From: Apoderus coryli
Taxonomy: Eukaryota; Arthropoda; Insecta; Coleoptera; Attelabidae
DNA length: 64,000 nt
NCBI GenBank assembly: GCA_911728435.2
Contig: OU452205.1
Location: 18,296,260-18,360,259, forward strand
Reading direction: 5' to 3'
A program made the translations under genes and the position numbers. Each line of letters opens with the position of its first letter. Within the stretch, counting starts at the first letter, position 1. This document shows positions 30,341 to 41,307 of the stretch, one piece after another. Below the pieces are notes generated by a model. That model worked only from the letters and a program-made list of their open reading frames with translations, did no database searches and was not told the origin of the DNA.

Positions 30341-31130
30341 ATTAAATTTAACATTTTCATGTTACCAAAGTTTCGCTAGTTTGGTGAAATATTAGATTGA
30401 GGTACAGTGACCAATCATTTAAAATATGTCCCTCTTATCACAAAACGGCATATCAGATACTTGGTCTGTTATCAAGTCGTTTGCATGTATCATTTCGAAT
30501 ATTATCTATCACTCACTTGGACTAAATATGTCGAATGAGTTTATACTTTAACAATTTTTCCTCGTTCCTACAATTTAGTGTTAACATTTTTTACAAAAAC
30601 AAAACTCTATATCATAATCAAAGATTAATGTACATTAATCTTTGTCATAATCATAAGGCGACATTGTTATTGCCATTGAGGAATTCTTGCGGACGTCGTC
30701 CCTGGATATCCCTTTATTTCTACCAAATATAAACTGTAGAGGTTAATGATAGCGTATCAACGTACATTTTCTACAGAAAATATATTTATGAGTTTTCCCT
30801 GTCTAAGTTTGAATTTCTCTTTTCTGTTTCGGATAATGTACTAGATGCAAAAAGAACACTATATATCCATTAGCATCGCAAGTTATATAGATCAGATACT
30901 TAGGATTATAATGCGTAAGATCACTATTGGCCGTAAGTAAACATTTACTCAATACAAATCTTTTTTGTTACATTTATCTGCCCAAATCTATGGCGTATTT
31001 AATTTACCTAAATCATACAAACGTTTAAATTTATATGACAACATTAGTATAAACTATGCACAATACACAATAATTAAGTAAACAAAGGTTGGATTTCAGT
31101 TCTGTTACATTTTTTCCATACACTTAATTT
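30341..31130 (-). pseudogene. Gypsy pol fragment and flanks (composite repeat copy 1)
   Basis: The minus strand at about 30735-30645 reads the end of a Gypsy RNase H segment (MAITMSPYDYD) and matches 50820-50900 on the plus strand. The flanks 30955-31115 match 50620-50760 inverted, and 30330-30410 match 51500-51600 inverted. Compared with the second copy, the integrase part is largely missing here. It is dead sequence carried within a larger repeat. Confidence 0.65.
30612..30652. mobile_element. 25 bp palindromic insert with exact 8 bp target duplication
   Basis: TCATAATC at 30612-30619 and again at 30645-30652 flanks 25 bases, AAAGATTAATG-TACATTAATCTTTG, that form a perfect 24 bp palindrome plus one base. 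The homologous uninterrupted sequence in the other composite repeat (50895-50912) has TCATAATC only once (as GATTATGA on that strand). An 8 bp duplication is typical of hAT-superfamily insertion; the insert could be the two fused ends left by an imprecise excision. Confidence 0.7.
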
Positions 31131-34100
31131 TTTCTACTTTATGACCCAAAAAGTGTTGTAACGGTAAAATTCGGGTGGATACAAGAATTCACTAAACCCT
31201 ATTCAAAACAGCTAATTCGTGTGATAATTCAAACTAGAACCACTCTATTTCCACCGAGTTGAATACTTACCTTTAGACATATTTTCCTATGTTCTGTTTG
31301 GCCTTAATAAAACACCTTTTTATACTTATTCTTGTATCATGTTTATTCGTCTAGTGTACAGACCATCATCATACTTTATTTCATGCTAGGTGTCACTGTA
31401 GCCCTATTATTTCCGCCCCATATCCTGGTTCTGTGTTCCTGAAACATGCCAAGTTTCTTTAGAAAGTTAAAATGTTGATATTGTAAATAAATTTAGGTAC
31501 TTACCAGCTGAATGTGTCCTAGGCTATTCTCTGTATTGTTTTTGGGTATTTGATAGAGTTCATGCGGATTTAATGTTGAATTCTATACCGGGTGGGAGCT
31601 TTTGAATGGTATCTTATCTAGGAATGATGTTACCAGTAGTTACAGCCTAACATCGGATCTGTAACAATGTTGCTAACGTTAAAAATTGACTATCTGAACA
31701 TCTTGGTAGGCGTTATGCATTTTAAGTCATTATGACTTACCCTTTTTTTTGTGTTTGTTGTTATACTTCCTTTTTAGTTCGTTTTGTTTAGTTGGTAGTC
31801 TGCTAGCCTTGTTCATTCTCCCATTTTGAACGGCTTGCGGCTCGATGGGTGCCACGGGGTCTTTGACAGCTGCTTTGAATGGCGAGATTCTTCGGAAGGG
31901 TGGTTGACGGGGGGCAGTGCTTGGCGAGTCGTTGAGGGAGTGGTTCCAGTTTATTGGACCGGACGATCACGCTGGGTGCTGCTACTGCGATTCACCTGAG
32001 CTCCGCTGAATCGTTGGCAAGGAGATCTGTGGCAGTATCATTCGCAGGAACAACCGCTACTTGTTTTTGTTTCGGAACAAGCGACTAGAGGCTCCATATC
32101 TTCGTTTTCTTTCCTATCTTGTGTCGTGCGTTTTGGTTTCATTATTTTTCAGTTCTCTTGTTCGTTGGAACGGTGCTACCGTGGGGAAATGTGTGGTTTC
32201 GGATTGGGGATGTCCCTGTGAAGGTCTTCCTGGGGCACTATAACTGGAGGGTATGTGAACGAGGCCTCCCGCTGCTGAACCCGGGTCGCGCAACGCATAC
32301 CTGTCTTTTTACATCCTCTTATACAAGACCGTTACCTGGTTGTAGGCCTCTGAGTGGCTGGAAGTCGAGTTCGGCACTCTTGGGGAAGCTCCGAATCATA
32401 CATCTCCGTTCTGGGAGCATACGACGGCGGTGGTATCGTTGTAATGAAACTTTATGTTAGGTTAAGGTTTCAGTTTGGCATATGCTATAATTATGCTGGG
32501 TTTCTCTTCGTGTTGGATCCCAGGACTTTGTTCCTAAAAACCACACAATTGTATAGGTTACCTATATGTTATTTAACTCCCGGCTATGACACAAAACGGT
32601 GGCACTGTAGTTAGTGTTGCTGTTTTCTTACCCGATTTAGACAAATATATTCAGTGTTTAGTTTTCTTTTGCTATTATTGAGTGGTAGAATTCGTGAAGG
32701 CCTAATTTCGGCGTTATTATTGTTTACCGTGACGTGTAGGTTATATATTTTCACTTTGACTTATTTGAACTAATTTACGACAGACAGCTGATTTCTGTCA
32801 CCTTGAATATTTCATATAACAACTTGAGTATTTCATATCACTTGCTCGATAGTCCGTTCCTTTTACAGGAGGTAGTTCACTGTTGCTATTTATTGGTGTT
32901 CGTACTGCAGTCTGTTCTCGCAGTGGCCTTATGCTTCGGTGGCTCTGCTTGTTGCTGTTTATGCCGTGCATGTGATGGCTATTTCGATTTGACAGCGCAG
33001 TGTAATTACTGTGGAGATGTTCTTCTACCTACTCGCGGGCTGTGTTGAGTGACAGTTTGTTTGGCTGTGTCAATTTACCGCTTGTTTATTGCGATTTTAT
33101 TGGGCAGAAATGACTTTTGGCGGTAAGAATAGTGAAGACCGCACGTTATTGGTGAGTTAAGACTTTTGCGAATTTAGTTGTTGAAGATTAGTCCTACTGT
33201 GTGCATCTGCCATTGGCGATAGAAATTGTAGTTGAAAAGTAGAAAAGCCGTTTTCTACCCGTTATGTATATGGGATCATAATTACAATTTCAAATTACGC
33301 GGATTGCGTTGGTAAATGTGATTTTACGGCGCTGATGTTGGAAGTTTATTAGTTTCCGTAGAGTTTGTTATACCAATCCGTACTACTTGATGTAGGATCA
33401 GACGCCATTTTGGTTCGCTGTACGACTGGGGCTAGTCTTCAATACCTCTTGAGAATCGTTGCACAATAGCAGTTGTGTTTGGATTGTGCGGTGTAACGAT
33501 TGTCCTGTAAATAGATTGTTGCTGAGGCCACGCCTTATTTAAGAATTGAAGTTACCCTTCTAGAAGGTATGTTAATGTTTATTTGATAAATTTTCAAGTG
33601 GGTTTTTTGTTTGTTTTAATATCATTTCATTGGTAAAATACTTGTTATTAACTAGGGGATTTATTTTATCCTGTAGGGTTTTTGGTACGGGTTGAGATTG
33701 AGTGTTAATGAGAATGGTTTGACATGCATGAGTTGAATTGAAGCAGAAGTCATGTTCTAACCGTGTACCTATGTGAGCGGCTTTAACTTACCAATTTCAC
33801 CTACAGAAGTCGGACGAATTCCTGAACTGTCCCTGGATTTTCCAGCTAAGTGGAACATTACATTTAATAATTTTCTTCTATAAATTACGATTTATTTATG
33901 AATATTTCTTTACCAATTTTGATCGATGCATTGATGGTCTGATGTGTGAGCCAGTGCGCAAGATTCTGTTTGTTTGATCCTGATTATTTTTTTTAAGGTT
34001 TATATAAATAATCAATTTATGTCGAATGCGTGCTGACTCCGATCATGTCCTCAATGTGATCTGATATTTCATTTTTTTTTTGTTATACCTCTTGCTAGTT
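31131..34100. other. Unassigned, with a GC-richer island at about 31800-33560
   Basis: Most of the interval is unrecognised. The island contains CpG-rich words and short open frames on the plus strand, but these overlap without family resemblance. Splice-like words occur (for example AATGACTTTTGGCG|GTAAGA at about 33122). It could be a first exon and promoter of a host gene or an unrecognised element. Nothing firmer can be said. Confidence 0.3.
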
Positions 34101-34204
34101 GTAATTTCATTCCACGTATAATATTGATATATTTCTAATTTCATTCCACGTATAATATTGATATATTTCTAATTTAAATCCACGTATAATATTGCTATAT
34201 CTTA
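34101..34204 (+). repeat. 34 bp tandem repeat, three copies
   Basis: TTTCATTCCACGTATAATAT and its flanks recur with CCACG at 34112, 34146 and 34180, an exact 34 bp period. The third copy is diverged. Confidence 0.9.
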
Positions 34205-35334
34205 AGTTTTTCGCTTACAATATAATGTGTCGATATAGTTACTGAGATGTAAACTCAGTGGTACCACAGAGGTGACTCAGGTTTTTGAACGGTAGGTAGA
34301 TAATTCATACAGAATATGATTGCGAATTAATGTTAACGATTCGAAATTTCTAGTCGTCATTTCTGTCTGTGAGACATAGAATTTTTATCACTTCCTTTAT
34401 ATTTATATATTTTTTTTTAATTGTCATTTTCAATAGAGGACACCAATGATTTTATGAACCTAAGTATTTTATTCTCAGAGTCGATCCCCCAATTATTTAC
34501 TATTGAATAGGTTCTTGCTTTTCCGGAATTCGACCGATGCCCGCGGTGAAGATTAAGCAAGTGGCGCCAGGCAAAAGAACGTTAATTAGGTTGGATTAAA
34601 GGTAATCGTATATCGACCCCCCCTTTTCCTCCACTGTTTCAAAGCTAGTCCGAAGGCCACCGCCGCATCAGACAAATTATTTAATAATTCGAGCGATCCT
34701 TTTGAATTAAAAATTTATACGTCACAGTGTACCACCTCTTTAAAAATTTGTTTTTACACTTTAACGTTATTGTTATCTAAACGAGCTAACACGTTACAAA
34801 CATTAGCATGACTGTACCATGAAATAAAATATCATCTAAAAAACATTTAGTTTTAGGTATGCCGAATATGCCGGGCACTTTGTCTCCCTAGGATTCGGTT
34901 GTGGAAAATATCTGAGATATTGAATAAAAGCCTAATAGGTGTACTTATCATACTTTGATTTGCAAGAGGAATTTTTTTGAGAGTTGACTGATCTACATAA
35001 TATTCTTGTTAGGGGGTGTTTCAAAAATGAGCTTATTTATTAAATTTATTGAAAAAGGTAAGATCAATAAATATATTTGAAACACTGTAATATTCTTTCT
35101 TATTAATTTGTGGTTTTATGCTGGAAATGTTAGAAAAAATAATTTGTGTGACACTGGCGAAAAGTCTGTTGACCCCCCTTTGCGTTTGCAAACCTCGCAT
35201 GCGAGAAGGAAAGTGACACGTTCCTCCCTAGGTAAACAAATAGCCATTTTTTTCTAATGATTAAATTTCATGAACACATTGACGATTTGGGAACGATTTT
35301 AAAGATGTTTCGGCTTATATGATCCTCTAAGGGG
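34205..35334. other. No gene recognised
   Basis: AT-rich DNA. A short frame at about 34531 (MPAVKIKQVAPGKRTLIRLD) looks coding-like in composition, but nothing else supports it. Confidence 0.35.
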
Positions 35335-36061
35335 TACACTGAAAAAAATATTGTACGTAAAACCAATTAATGGTTGTCATCAATATTTTGAACATTAATA
35401 TTATGAATTGGTCACTGTTACAATGAATTTTGATCATAGATTGATAATTTCATACATAGAAACAATGTACGATGAAACATTAATCAATAAATGCAAGACA
35501 TCGAAAATTTATGTTCTTTTTTATCAATATAATGTCACTATTTATTGCTTCAATGTTTTAAATTTATTAATTTATGCTCTTCGCCTTTAACACAATTATT
35601 TGTATATCATACAACTACAAACAGCGAACATAAAAACCAATAAACGAACATCGTTGATTCAATGGACGCTAAGCATTAATTTTACGAACCTAACTGTTAA
35701 ATTCTGAATAACGCGCGCAAATCAATGCACCCGGACCATAGACTGAATACCCAAAACATTGACATTATGACATTCTCATAGACTTTTTGTTTTCGCGTCC
35801 TTTTTGTTTTGTTTAGTTAAATGTATACAGTTGAAAAGTGAAATGTGTTCCTAAATCTATTTTTAAAATTTGTTCCCAAATAATACAACAAATGTAGAAA
35901 TATAAGGTAAGTAGTAATCCTTTTATATAAATACCCTTAAGTAAAGTACAAAACTAAAGTCAGTTTAAAACAAAAAAAAAACACAGTGCGGTATTCCTTT
36001 GTAATGTTGAAAACCCGCCGATACGAGGGGAGAAATTTTATGGGATCTTCATGGATATTTA

Positions 36062-36292
36062 TTGCTATCCGCTAAGCTATGTTCCAAAGGTGCCAGTGGA
36101 ACGATAAGCCATTTAAAGTACACAATAAAAGACTCTCAAGAATCTTTTTTATTTTGTGCTAAAACAGTTCAAGAAATAGAAGAACATATAATAAACCTTA
36201 AAGGAAGAAAATCTGCAATTCAACTGTATGGGTTCTATAAGTCTATTCTAAAGGCGCACACTGTTTACCTAAGAACCTGTTATTTTGATTAA
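36062..36292 (+). CDS. Unrecognised protein fragment inside the candidate inverted-repeat element
   Basis: The frame runs from a TTG-containing start region to a TGA at the junction with the inserted non-LTR relic, about 76 codons. It contains SKGASGTISHLKYTIKDSQ and ESFLFCAKTVQEIEEHI, a mixed hydrophobic and charged pattern unlike the poly-Asn/Leu frames of surrounding AT-rich DNA. There is no ATG until the second half of the first line of codons, no zinc ligands and no known domain. It may be an exon of the element's own protein cut by the insertion, or chance. No function is claimed. Confidence 0.3.
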   Translation: MLSAKLCSKGASGTISHLKYTIKDSQESFLFCAKTVQEIEEHIINLKGRKSAIQLYGFYKSILKAHTVYLRTCYFD

Positions 36293-37300
36293 TAATAATA
36301 ATATAATAAATGACTTTATTGAGAACTTAGAAAAGTTACACAAAAGGCGAAGTCGATGCACAGCCTCCTAGCTTAACATATTAGCAATACTAAAGATAAT
36401 TGCATAATAATAACAACAAAAACCCTGATACATAAAAAAAAGGCAATGATTCCTGGATGCCCTGCGGCACTACGCAATGTCCTGGGCCCAGACACTGCCG
36501 TTCCCAAAATGACAACCTGACTTCTATCATTCAAATATGTTCCGAGTAGAGACACAGCAGACTCCCCAAAGCCCAGATAACCCACAATGGCCAGCAACAA
36601 ACCATGACCAATGCGGTCAAACGCCCCTTGCGTAGTCCAACAGCAGCAATGCCGTCAATCGACCCTGATCTACCGCACCCAATGCATCATCCAGTATTTT
36701 AAGTCATGCCGTGGAGCAACTGTGACCCTGACGGAACCCAGACTGGACCTCCGACAACAACCCATGCCCATCAAGATATGTTTTCATTTGATTGCAGATC
36801 ACTCTCTCAATAACCTTGGAGATCGCTGGGAGTATATTAATCGGTCTAAGATCCTTAAATGTTGATGGAGTTTTAGTTTTGGGGATTGGAATGACATTGG
36901 CTTCTTTCCAACATGTTGGGAAGTTCCTCGTTTCTATGTAGTAATTAACTAGATGCTGTATAAAGGGCATTATAAACGGACTACTACTAGCATATCAATA
37001 CTGATCATGTCACTGCCTACAGCGTTTGACTTAATCCCAAGCAATGCATCAAGTATCTCCCCATGATCCACCATTGTAAATTCAAAGCATTGATCGTTCC
37101 TGGGTCCGGATTGTTGGAAGAAGTGGCCACAAAAAAATCATTAATATTATCAACATCATGAATAGAAAACGGTATTGTGATATTTTCCCTTGCATAAATG
37201 TTTAGATCTCGTAATAATTTCCAATTTTGTTTAGAAGAATTTCCGCGGACTTTAGTTTCCAAATATAGTTTTTTCTCCCTATTCACCTCACATGTTTAGC
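36287..37300 (-). pseudogene. CR1/Jockey-group non-LTR relic with TAA-repeat tail
   Basis: Reading from 37290 down the minus strand gives the linker before RT (KQNWKLLRDLNIYAREN), then after frame changes WKEANVIPIPKTKTPSTF, LRPINILPAISKVIERV and SEVQSGFRQGHSCSTA, the N-terminal blocks of a non-LTR reverse transcriptase. The catalytic motifs follow only as frameshifted scraps (about 36700-36370). The 3' end carries a (TAATAA)n tail at 36290-36310. It is inserted within the candidate element at 35337-38045. Confidence 0.7.
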
Positions 37301-37620
37301 ATTTAATATTAACTAAATTAAAAATAAAGCCTTTAGATTTCCAGTGTCGTACAAATATAATTTAATTTATTTACAAAGCAGGTGCATCAAATCAATGGAC
37401 GTACAGCAAGATAATTTTGAGTCTTTTAAGTTCTCTAACCATTGGTACTAGTATATTTGAACCATACTGCACTTTGCAGTATACATAATACATATGTATA
37501 TGCTCGCGATTATTGATTGAATACAGAACAATAATCTCAATCTTTCGTAATAATAATTTACGGCGAACATAATTACGTAAAACAATTATTATAACCCAAT
37601 GTAATCATCAGCAAAACATT

Positions 37621-37880
37621 GGTTTAACGTACAAAAGTCATAGATTCATGTTTATCGTTCGTAACATTAATAACCAGCTGACATCGGTTTAATGTACAAA
37701 AATCATAGATTAATGTTCATCATTCGTAACATTAATAACCAGCTGAAATCGGTTTAATGTACAAAAATCATAGATTAATGTTCATCGTTCGTAACATTAA
37801 TAACCAGCCAACATCGGTTTAACGTACAGAGGTTATAAATTAATGTCCATAATTCGTAAGATCAATAACCGGCGAGCATA
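37621..37880 (+). repeat. 65 bp tandem repeat, four copies
   Basis: GGTTTAA(T/C)GTACA starts units at 37621, 37686, 37751 and 37816, an exact 65 bp period. Units contain CATAGATTAATGTTCAT and CGTAACATTAATAACCAGC. The fourth copy is diverged and decays into related words up to about 37990. Confidence 0.9.
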
Positions 37881-38047
37881 AATTTATGTTCTTTATTTAT
37901 TAAATCAACGTACAGAATTCGCTACCGAATTAATGTACGAACGGTTATTGTATTAATGTCACCCATCATCGGCTCAAATGTAATGTTGACGTTCATTGAT
38001 TTGAAGCACTTTTTTATTAATATCACGTACCTTTTCCGTTCAGTGTA

Positions 38048-39240
38048 GCCTGTCGTGTTTGATATGAAAATGTTGAAGAATTAATTAATATACACGATTC
38101 CAAAAGGAAGGAATTGAATATGAAAACACCTTTGCTATTGTTAAGCACTAGCTTAACTACTAAGTGACTGTTTTGTTTGTTCTGCCCAAATATGGGCTCT
38201 ACGAGTGACAATATGTTCGATCCCTAGATCTAAATCCTTTAGATTTTTGTACTGGGTTTACCTAAAAGTCTAACAATAATCCAGTACAAGATGTTGAAGA
38301 CCCTACACAATTACTGCATGCAATGTAGTAAAAAATAATAACATAAATGAGGCATAGGAAAAATTTAAGCAACTCGTGTTTTTTTTTTCAAAATCAAAAA
38401 GAATTAGTGTAAGGTAAACTTGCCTAATCTTGTCTCAGAAACATATGAATATTCATTATTCTTAAGGTAAAATTATTCATAAATATCATTAGTAGATTCT
38501 AAATAAATTGGTGCTATTAACTTAGTTCTTCCCGACATGCAATTCTTTAAATCTTAATTTGAAACAGTTGGTTTTGTCGAAAAACGTTTTAGAAAAGAAA
38601 AAATTCCTTAATTAAACGCGTTATAAATGAGTTTTTGAGAATTTTTTTAAACGTTCTTTTAAATCAAAAGCTCTTTATATTCAATAAGCAATAACCCCTT
38701 AAAGTTTTTCGCAACACCGGAATATAAATATACCTATATATTAGAGAACCTTGAATCATATCCACGTTGTTTATTTATGGCAAAATATCGTAAAAATACA
38801 CGAGTGAGAAATTTTCAATGTATTTCGATAGAACAATTTAGATAAAATAATGAATAGCGCTTATTTTATGTAGAAACCATAGCATAAAACTGCTGAACAA
38901 ACAAAGTTTTTGATAGTTTTAAATAACTTTGCTGTTCGGTATCTAGATATTAAATGAAAATCGTATAAGGAAACTTTTGTAAATTTTAATGAAATTTTAA
39001 TTGAAATATTGTATAAATGTTAACCTTTTGAGAAAATAACAAATGCTCTGTAAAATTGAATAAAAGGTTTTTATACTTTAAAATATACTCGTACTCGTAG
39101 TAAAACATAATATACAGGTTAACTGATTGTGAATAAGTGCAATTCATTAAAATACCTGCAACAACAACAGACACATTTATATCCGCACGATGGTATTATT
39201 TATGTAAACAAAGGAAAATAAGAATACAGGCAGACTATTT
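38048..39240. other. No gene recognised
   Basis: AT-rich DNA between two mobile elements; nothing supportable. Confidence 0.4.
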
Positions 39241-39309
39241 ATAATAATAATAATCGTCTTTATTGATTGAAAAACTTATACAACCCATAAAAAAAATAAT
39301 AATAAGTGA

Positions 39310-40867
39310 TCAACTATCAAAATTAACAATACGTAACATAATCAAGAGTAGTATTTTCCGGTATCTAATGCCGATTGGTGGGACTGCTCTTCTTCGTGAG
39401 TTGAAAACTTCTGAGAATCTGTCGGATAAGATGTCGTTTCGTACAGGATTCTTTGTGTTGGCTATTGTTGTGGTACAGTATGCTAATGTTAAATAGTCTC
39501 TTCTAAGAAATAGTGGAGGTTCTCCAGCTTCACAGAGTAGACTTTCTGTAGGACTAGTACAAAAGGCTCCTATAGCTATACGTATACCATTATTGTGTAT
39601 CGAATCTACTAATTTCAGCAGAGAGTGTCTAGCGGTTGAGTAGATCGGTGACCCGTAGTCAATTTTCGACCGTATTACTGACTTATATGTACGTAATAGT
39701 ATTTCTGAGTCCGATCCCCATTTATTGTTTGCCAATGTTTTTAACAGATTTATGCCTCTTTGACACGATAAAATCAGATTTCTAATATGTGCCTACCAAG
39801 TTAGTCTTTCGTCGAAGATCATGCCAAGAAACTTTATCTCTCTTATAAATTCAAGCCTCTTGTTATTTAGAGTTAAAGTTAAGGTGTTTTCGCATTTATG
39901 GTTAGAGAAAATCATGTACTTTGTTTTTTCAGTTGAGAAATTAAAGCCACTCTCTAATGACCAATTTTCAATACAGTTTAGAGCTTTCTGCATTCTGAGT
40001 TCCATAGATTTTAAATTTTTTCCATTTGTAAACAGGACTAGGTCATCTGCGAACAGTTTAGCTTGTATTGGGAATTTGTTATTGCCTGCAGAGGGAGTAT
40101 TTTTTGATTTTTTTGGGTTTCTTAGTTCAGGTTCACGAAACGGATGTTTGTCGATAGGATTTAGTTCTTCTGTTGGATCTATACGTGGGGTAAGTGTCTG
40201 TGAGAGGTTGCGTTTGTAGTTGGTGTTTAAGGGTAAAATTGTGGAGGTCGAAGGAGGAAGAGGAGGTCGATTTATTAGGATATTCGAACTGGTAGACTGT
40301 TGATTTGCTGCCACAGAAGTAGATTCTGATCTTCCAATAGTAGGGTTGTGTGTTGATGGATTTTCCTTCGGCTTTGGGTTGACTGTCGGTTTTTCGGCAG
40401 GGCAATTAGATGCTATGCGGCCTTGTCGTTTGCAATTGTAACATGCGGTAGAGTCTTGCGATAAGAAGATTCGGTATTGAGTTTCTGCGTGTGCTATAAC
40501 AATGGACTCTGGTATTGTGTTCTCTGGTGGCGTAATGAATACTTGTCTACGAAAGCTTAGCACGTGACCGAATTCTGGTCTAGATGATCCAATTTTTAAA
40601 AATGTGAATGGCGACATTAATTTTAGGCCAATTTTATGTAGTTCGGATTCAACAACATCATGCGGAATGGATGGGCATACGTTTGACAGTAGTAGCCTTT
40701 CGGACGGCGTAACAAATCTTCGAGCTTGGAATGGTGTATTATTTATAGTAATTTGTCCGTGTTGATTCATAAATTCGTCAACCCTATTTTTACTTTGTAG
40801 GTAAATACATATTCGATTATTTGAGATCCGGGAAGAAAACAGAATGTTTTTCGGAGGGATTAGTGTT
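39310..40867 (-). pseudogene. I-like gag and reverse transcriptase fusion relic
   Basis: From the target site the frame continues into a gag-like domain and a CCHC knuckle reading CYNCKRQGRIASNC, where the zinc-binding histidine has become arginine (codon CGC). A proline-rich linker then passes directly into AKLFADDLVLFTNG, the catalytic RT motif, skipping at least the endonuclease and the palm's first half. A TAG at about 39790-39792 (after DERLTW) interrupts it, and the remaining RT C-terminus (SEILLRTYKSVIRSKIDYGS) is open to 39310. The deleted, fused layout would not support autonomous movement. Confidence 0.75.
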
Positions 40868-40872
40868 CCCAA

Positions 40873-41074
40873 TGTTTAGTTAATATTATTTAAATTAAGT
40901 TGATATGTTTTAGTTATTATAATTCTTGACATCCTGTAAATATTTTTGCATTGTTAAAACAAATTTAAGTCAAGTGACAATTAATAATTTTTTTAATGTC
41001 AATGATGTAAGAATTTATGATAATAAAAAAGTAAAAAGTTTAATATACAGTCCACACATAATCAATACAAAACA
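40873..41074 (+). repeat. 5' LTR of the BEL/Pao element
   Basis: 202 bp, TG...CA ends. No difference from the 3' LTR was found by eye. Confidence 0.93.
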
Positions 41075-41075
41075 T

Positions 41076-41093
41076 TGGTCCTTCGAGCCGGAT
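41076..41093 (+). promoter_or_regulatory. Primer binding site complementary to tRNA-Tyr
   Basis: TGGTCCTTCGAGCCGGAT starts one base after the 5' LTR. It is complementary to the 3' end of insect tRNA-Tyr (…ATCCGGCTCGAAGGA plus CCA) as I recall that sequence. Confidence 0.8.
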
Positions 41094-41307
41094 CTTGAAT
41101 TATTAAATATTGATGAAGACTTGGTGTAATGCAAGTAAGCAAGAAGACTGATGAAGACTTCAATACACAGATAAGAATAGTACGAAAGAAGAGAATAGTA
41201 ATTCACGAAATAACTTTTGAAGTTCATTAAGGGTCTTTTTTGCTATTAATTGAGTAAGTCCGTTCTATTAAAAATTAATAATAATATTCTAGATTTGTGT
41301 CAATAAC

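Larger units (their letters stand above)
35337..38045. mobile_element. Candidate unclassified inverted-repeat transposon with subterminal tandem repeats
   Basis: The left end TA|CACTGAA and right end TTCAGTG|TA (38039-38047) are inverted with TA outside both. GTACGT follows about 10 bases inside each end. Both ends are rich in variants of TTAATGTACGAA and CATAGATTAATG, and the right side holds a 65 bp tandem repeat. A plus-strand frame at 36062-36292 (ESFLFCAKTVQEIEEHIINL) has protein-like composition but no recognised family. A non-LTR relic interrupts the middle. The inverted ends are short, so the call is tentative. Confidence 0.4.

Noticed and set aside
32061..33048. Overlapping plus-strand frames as genes
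   Set aside because: No homology, mutually overlapping, and composition explained by the GC-rich island.
34555..34580. TGGCGCCAGGCAAAAG as a retroviral-type primer site
   Set aside because: Only the first seven bases fit a tRNA-Lys end and no LTR lies upstream.
41140..41190. CTGATGA...GAAAG as another hammerhead
   Set aside because: No stem II or stem III can be formed between the two words.
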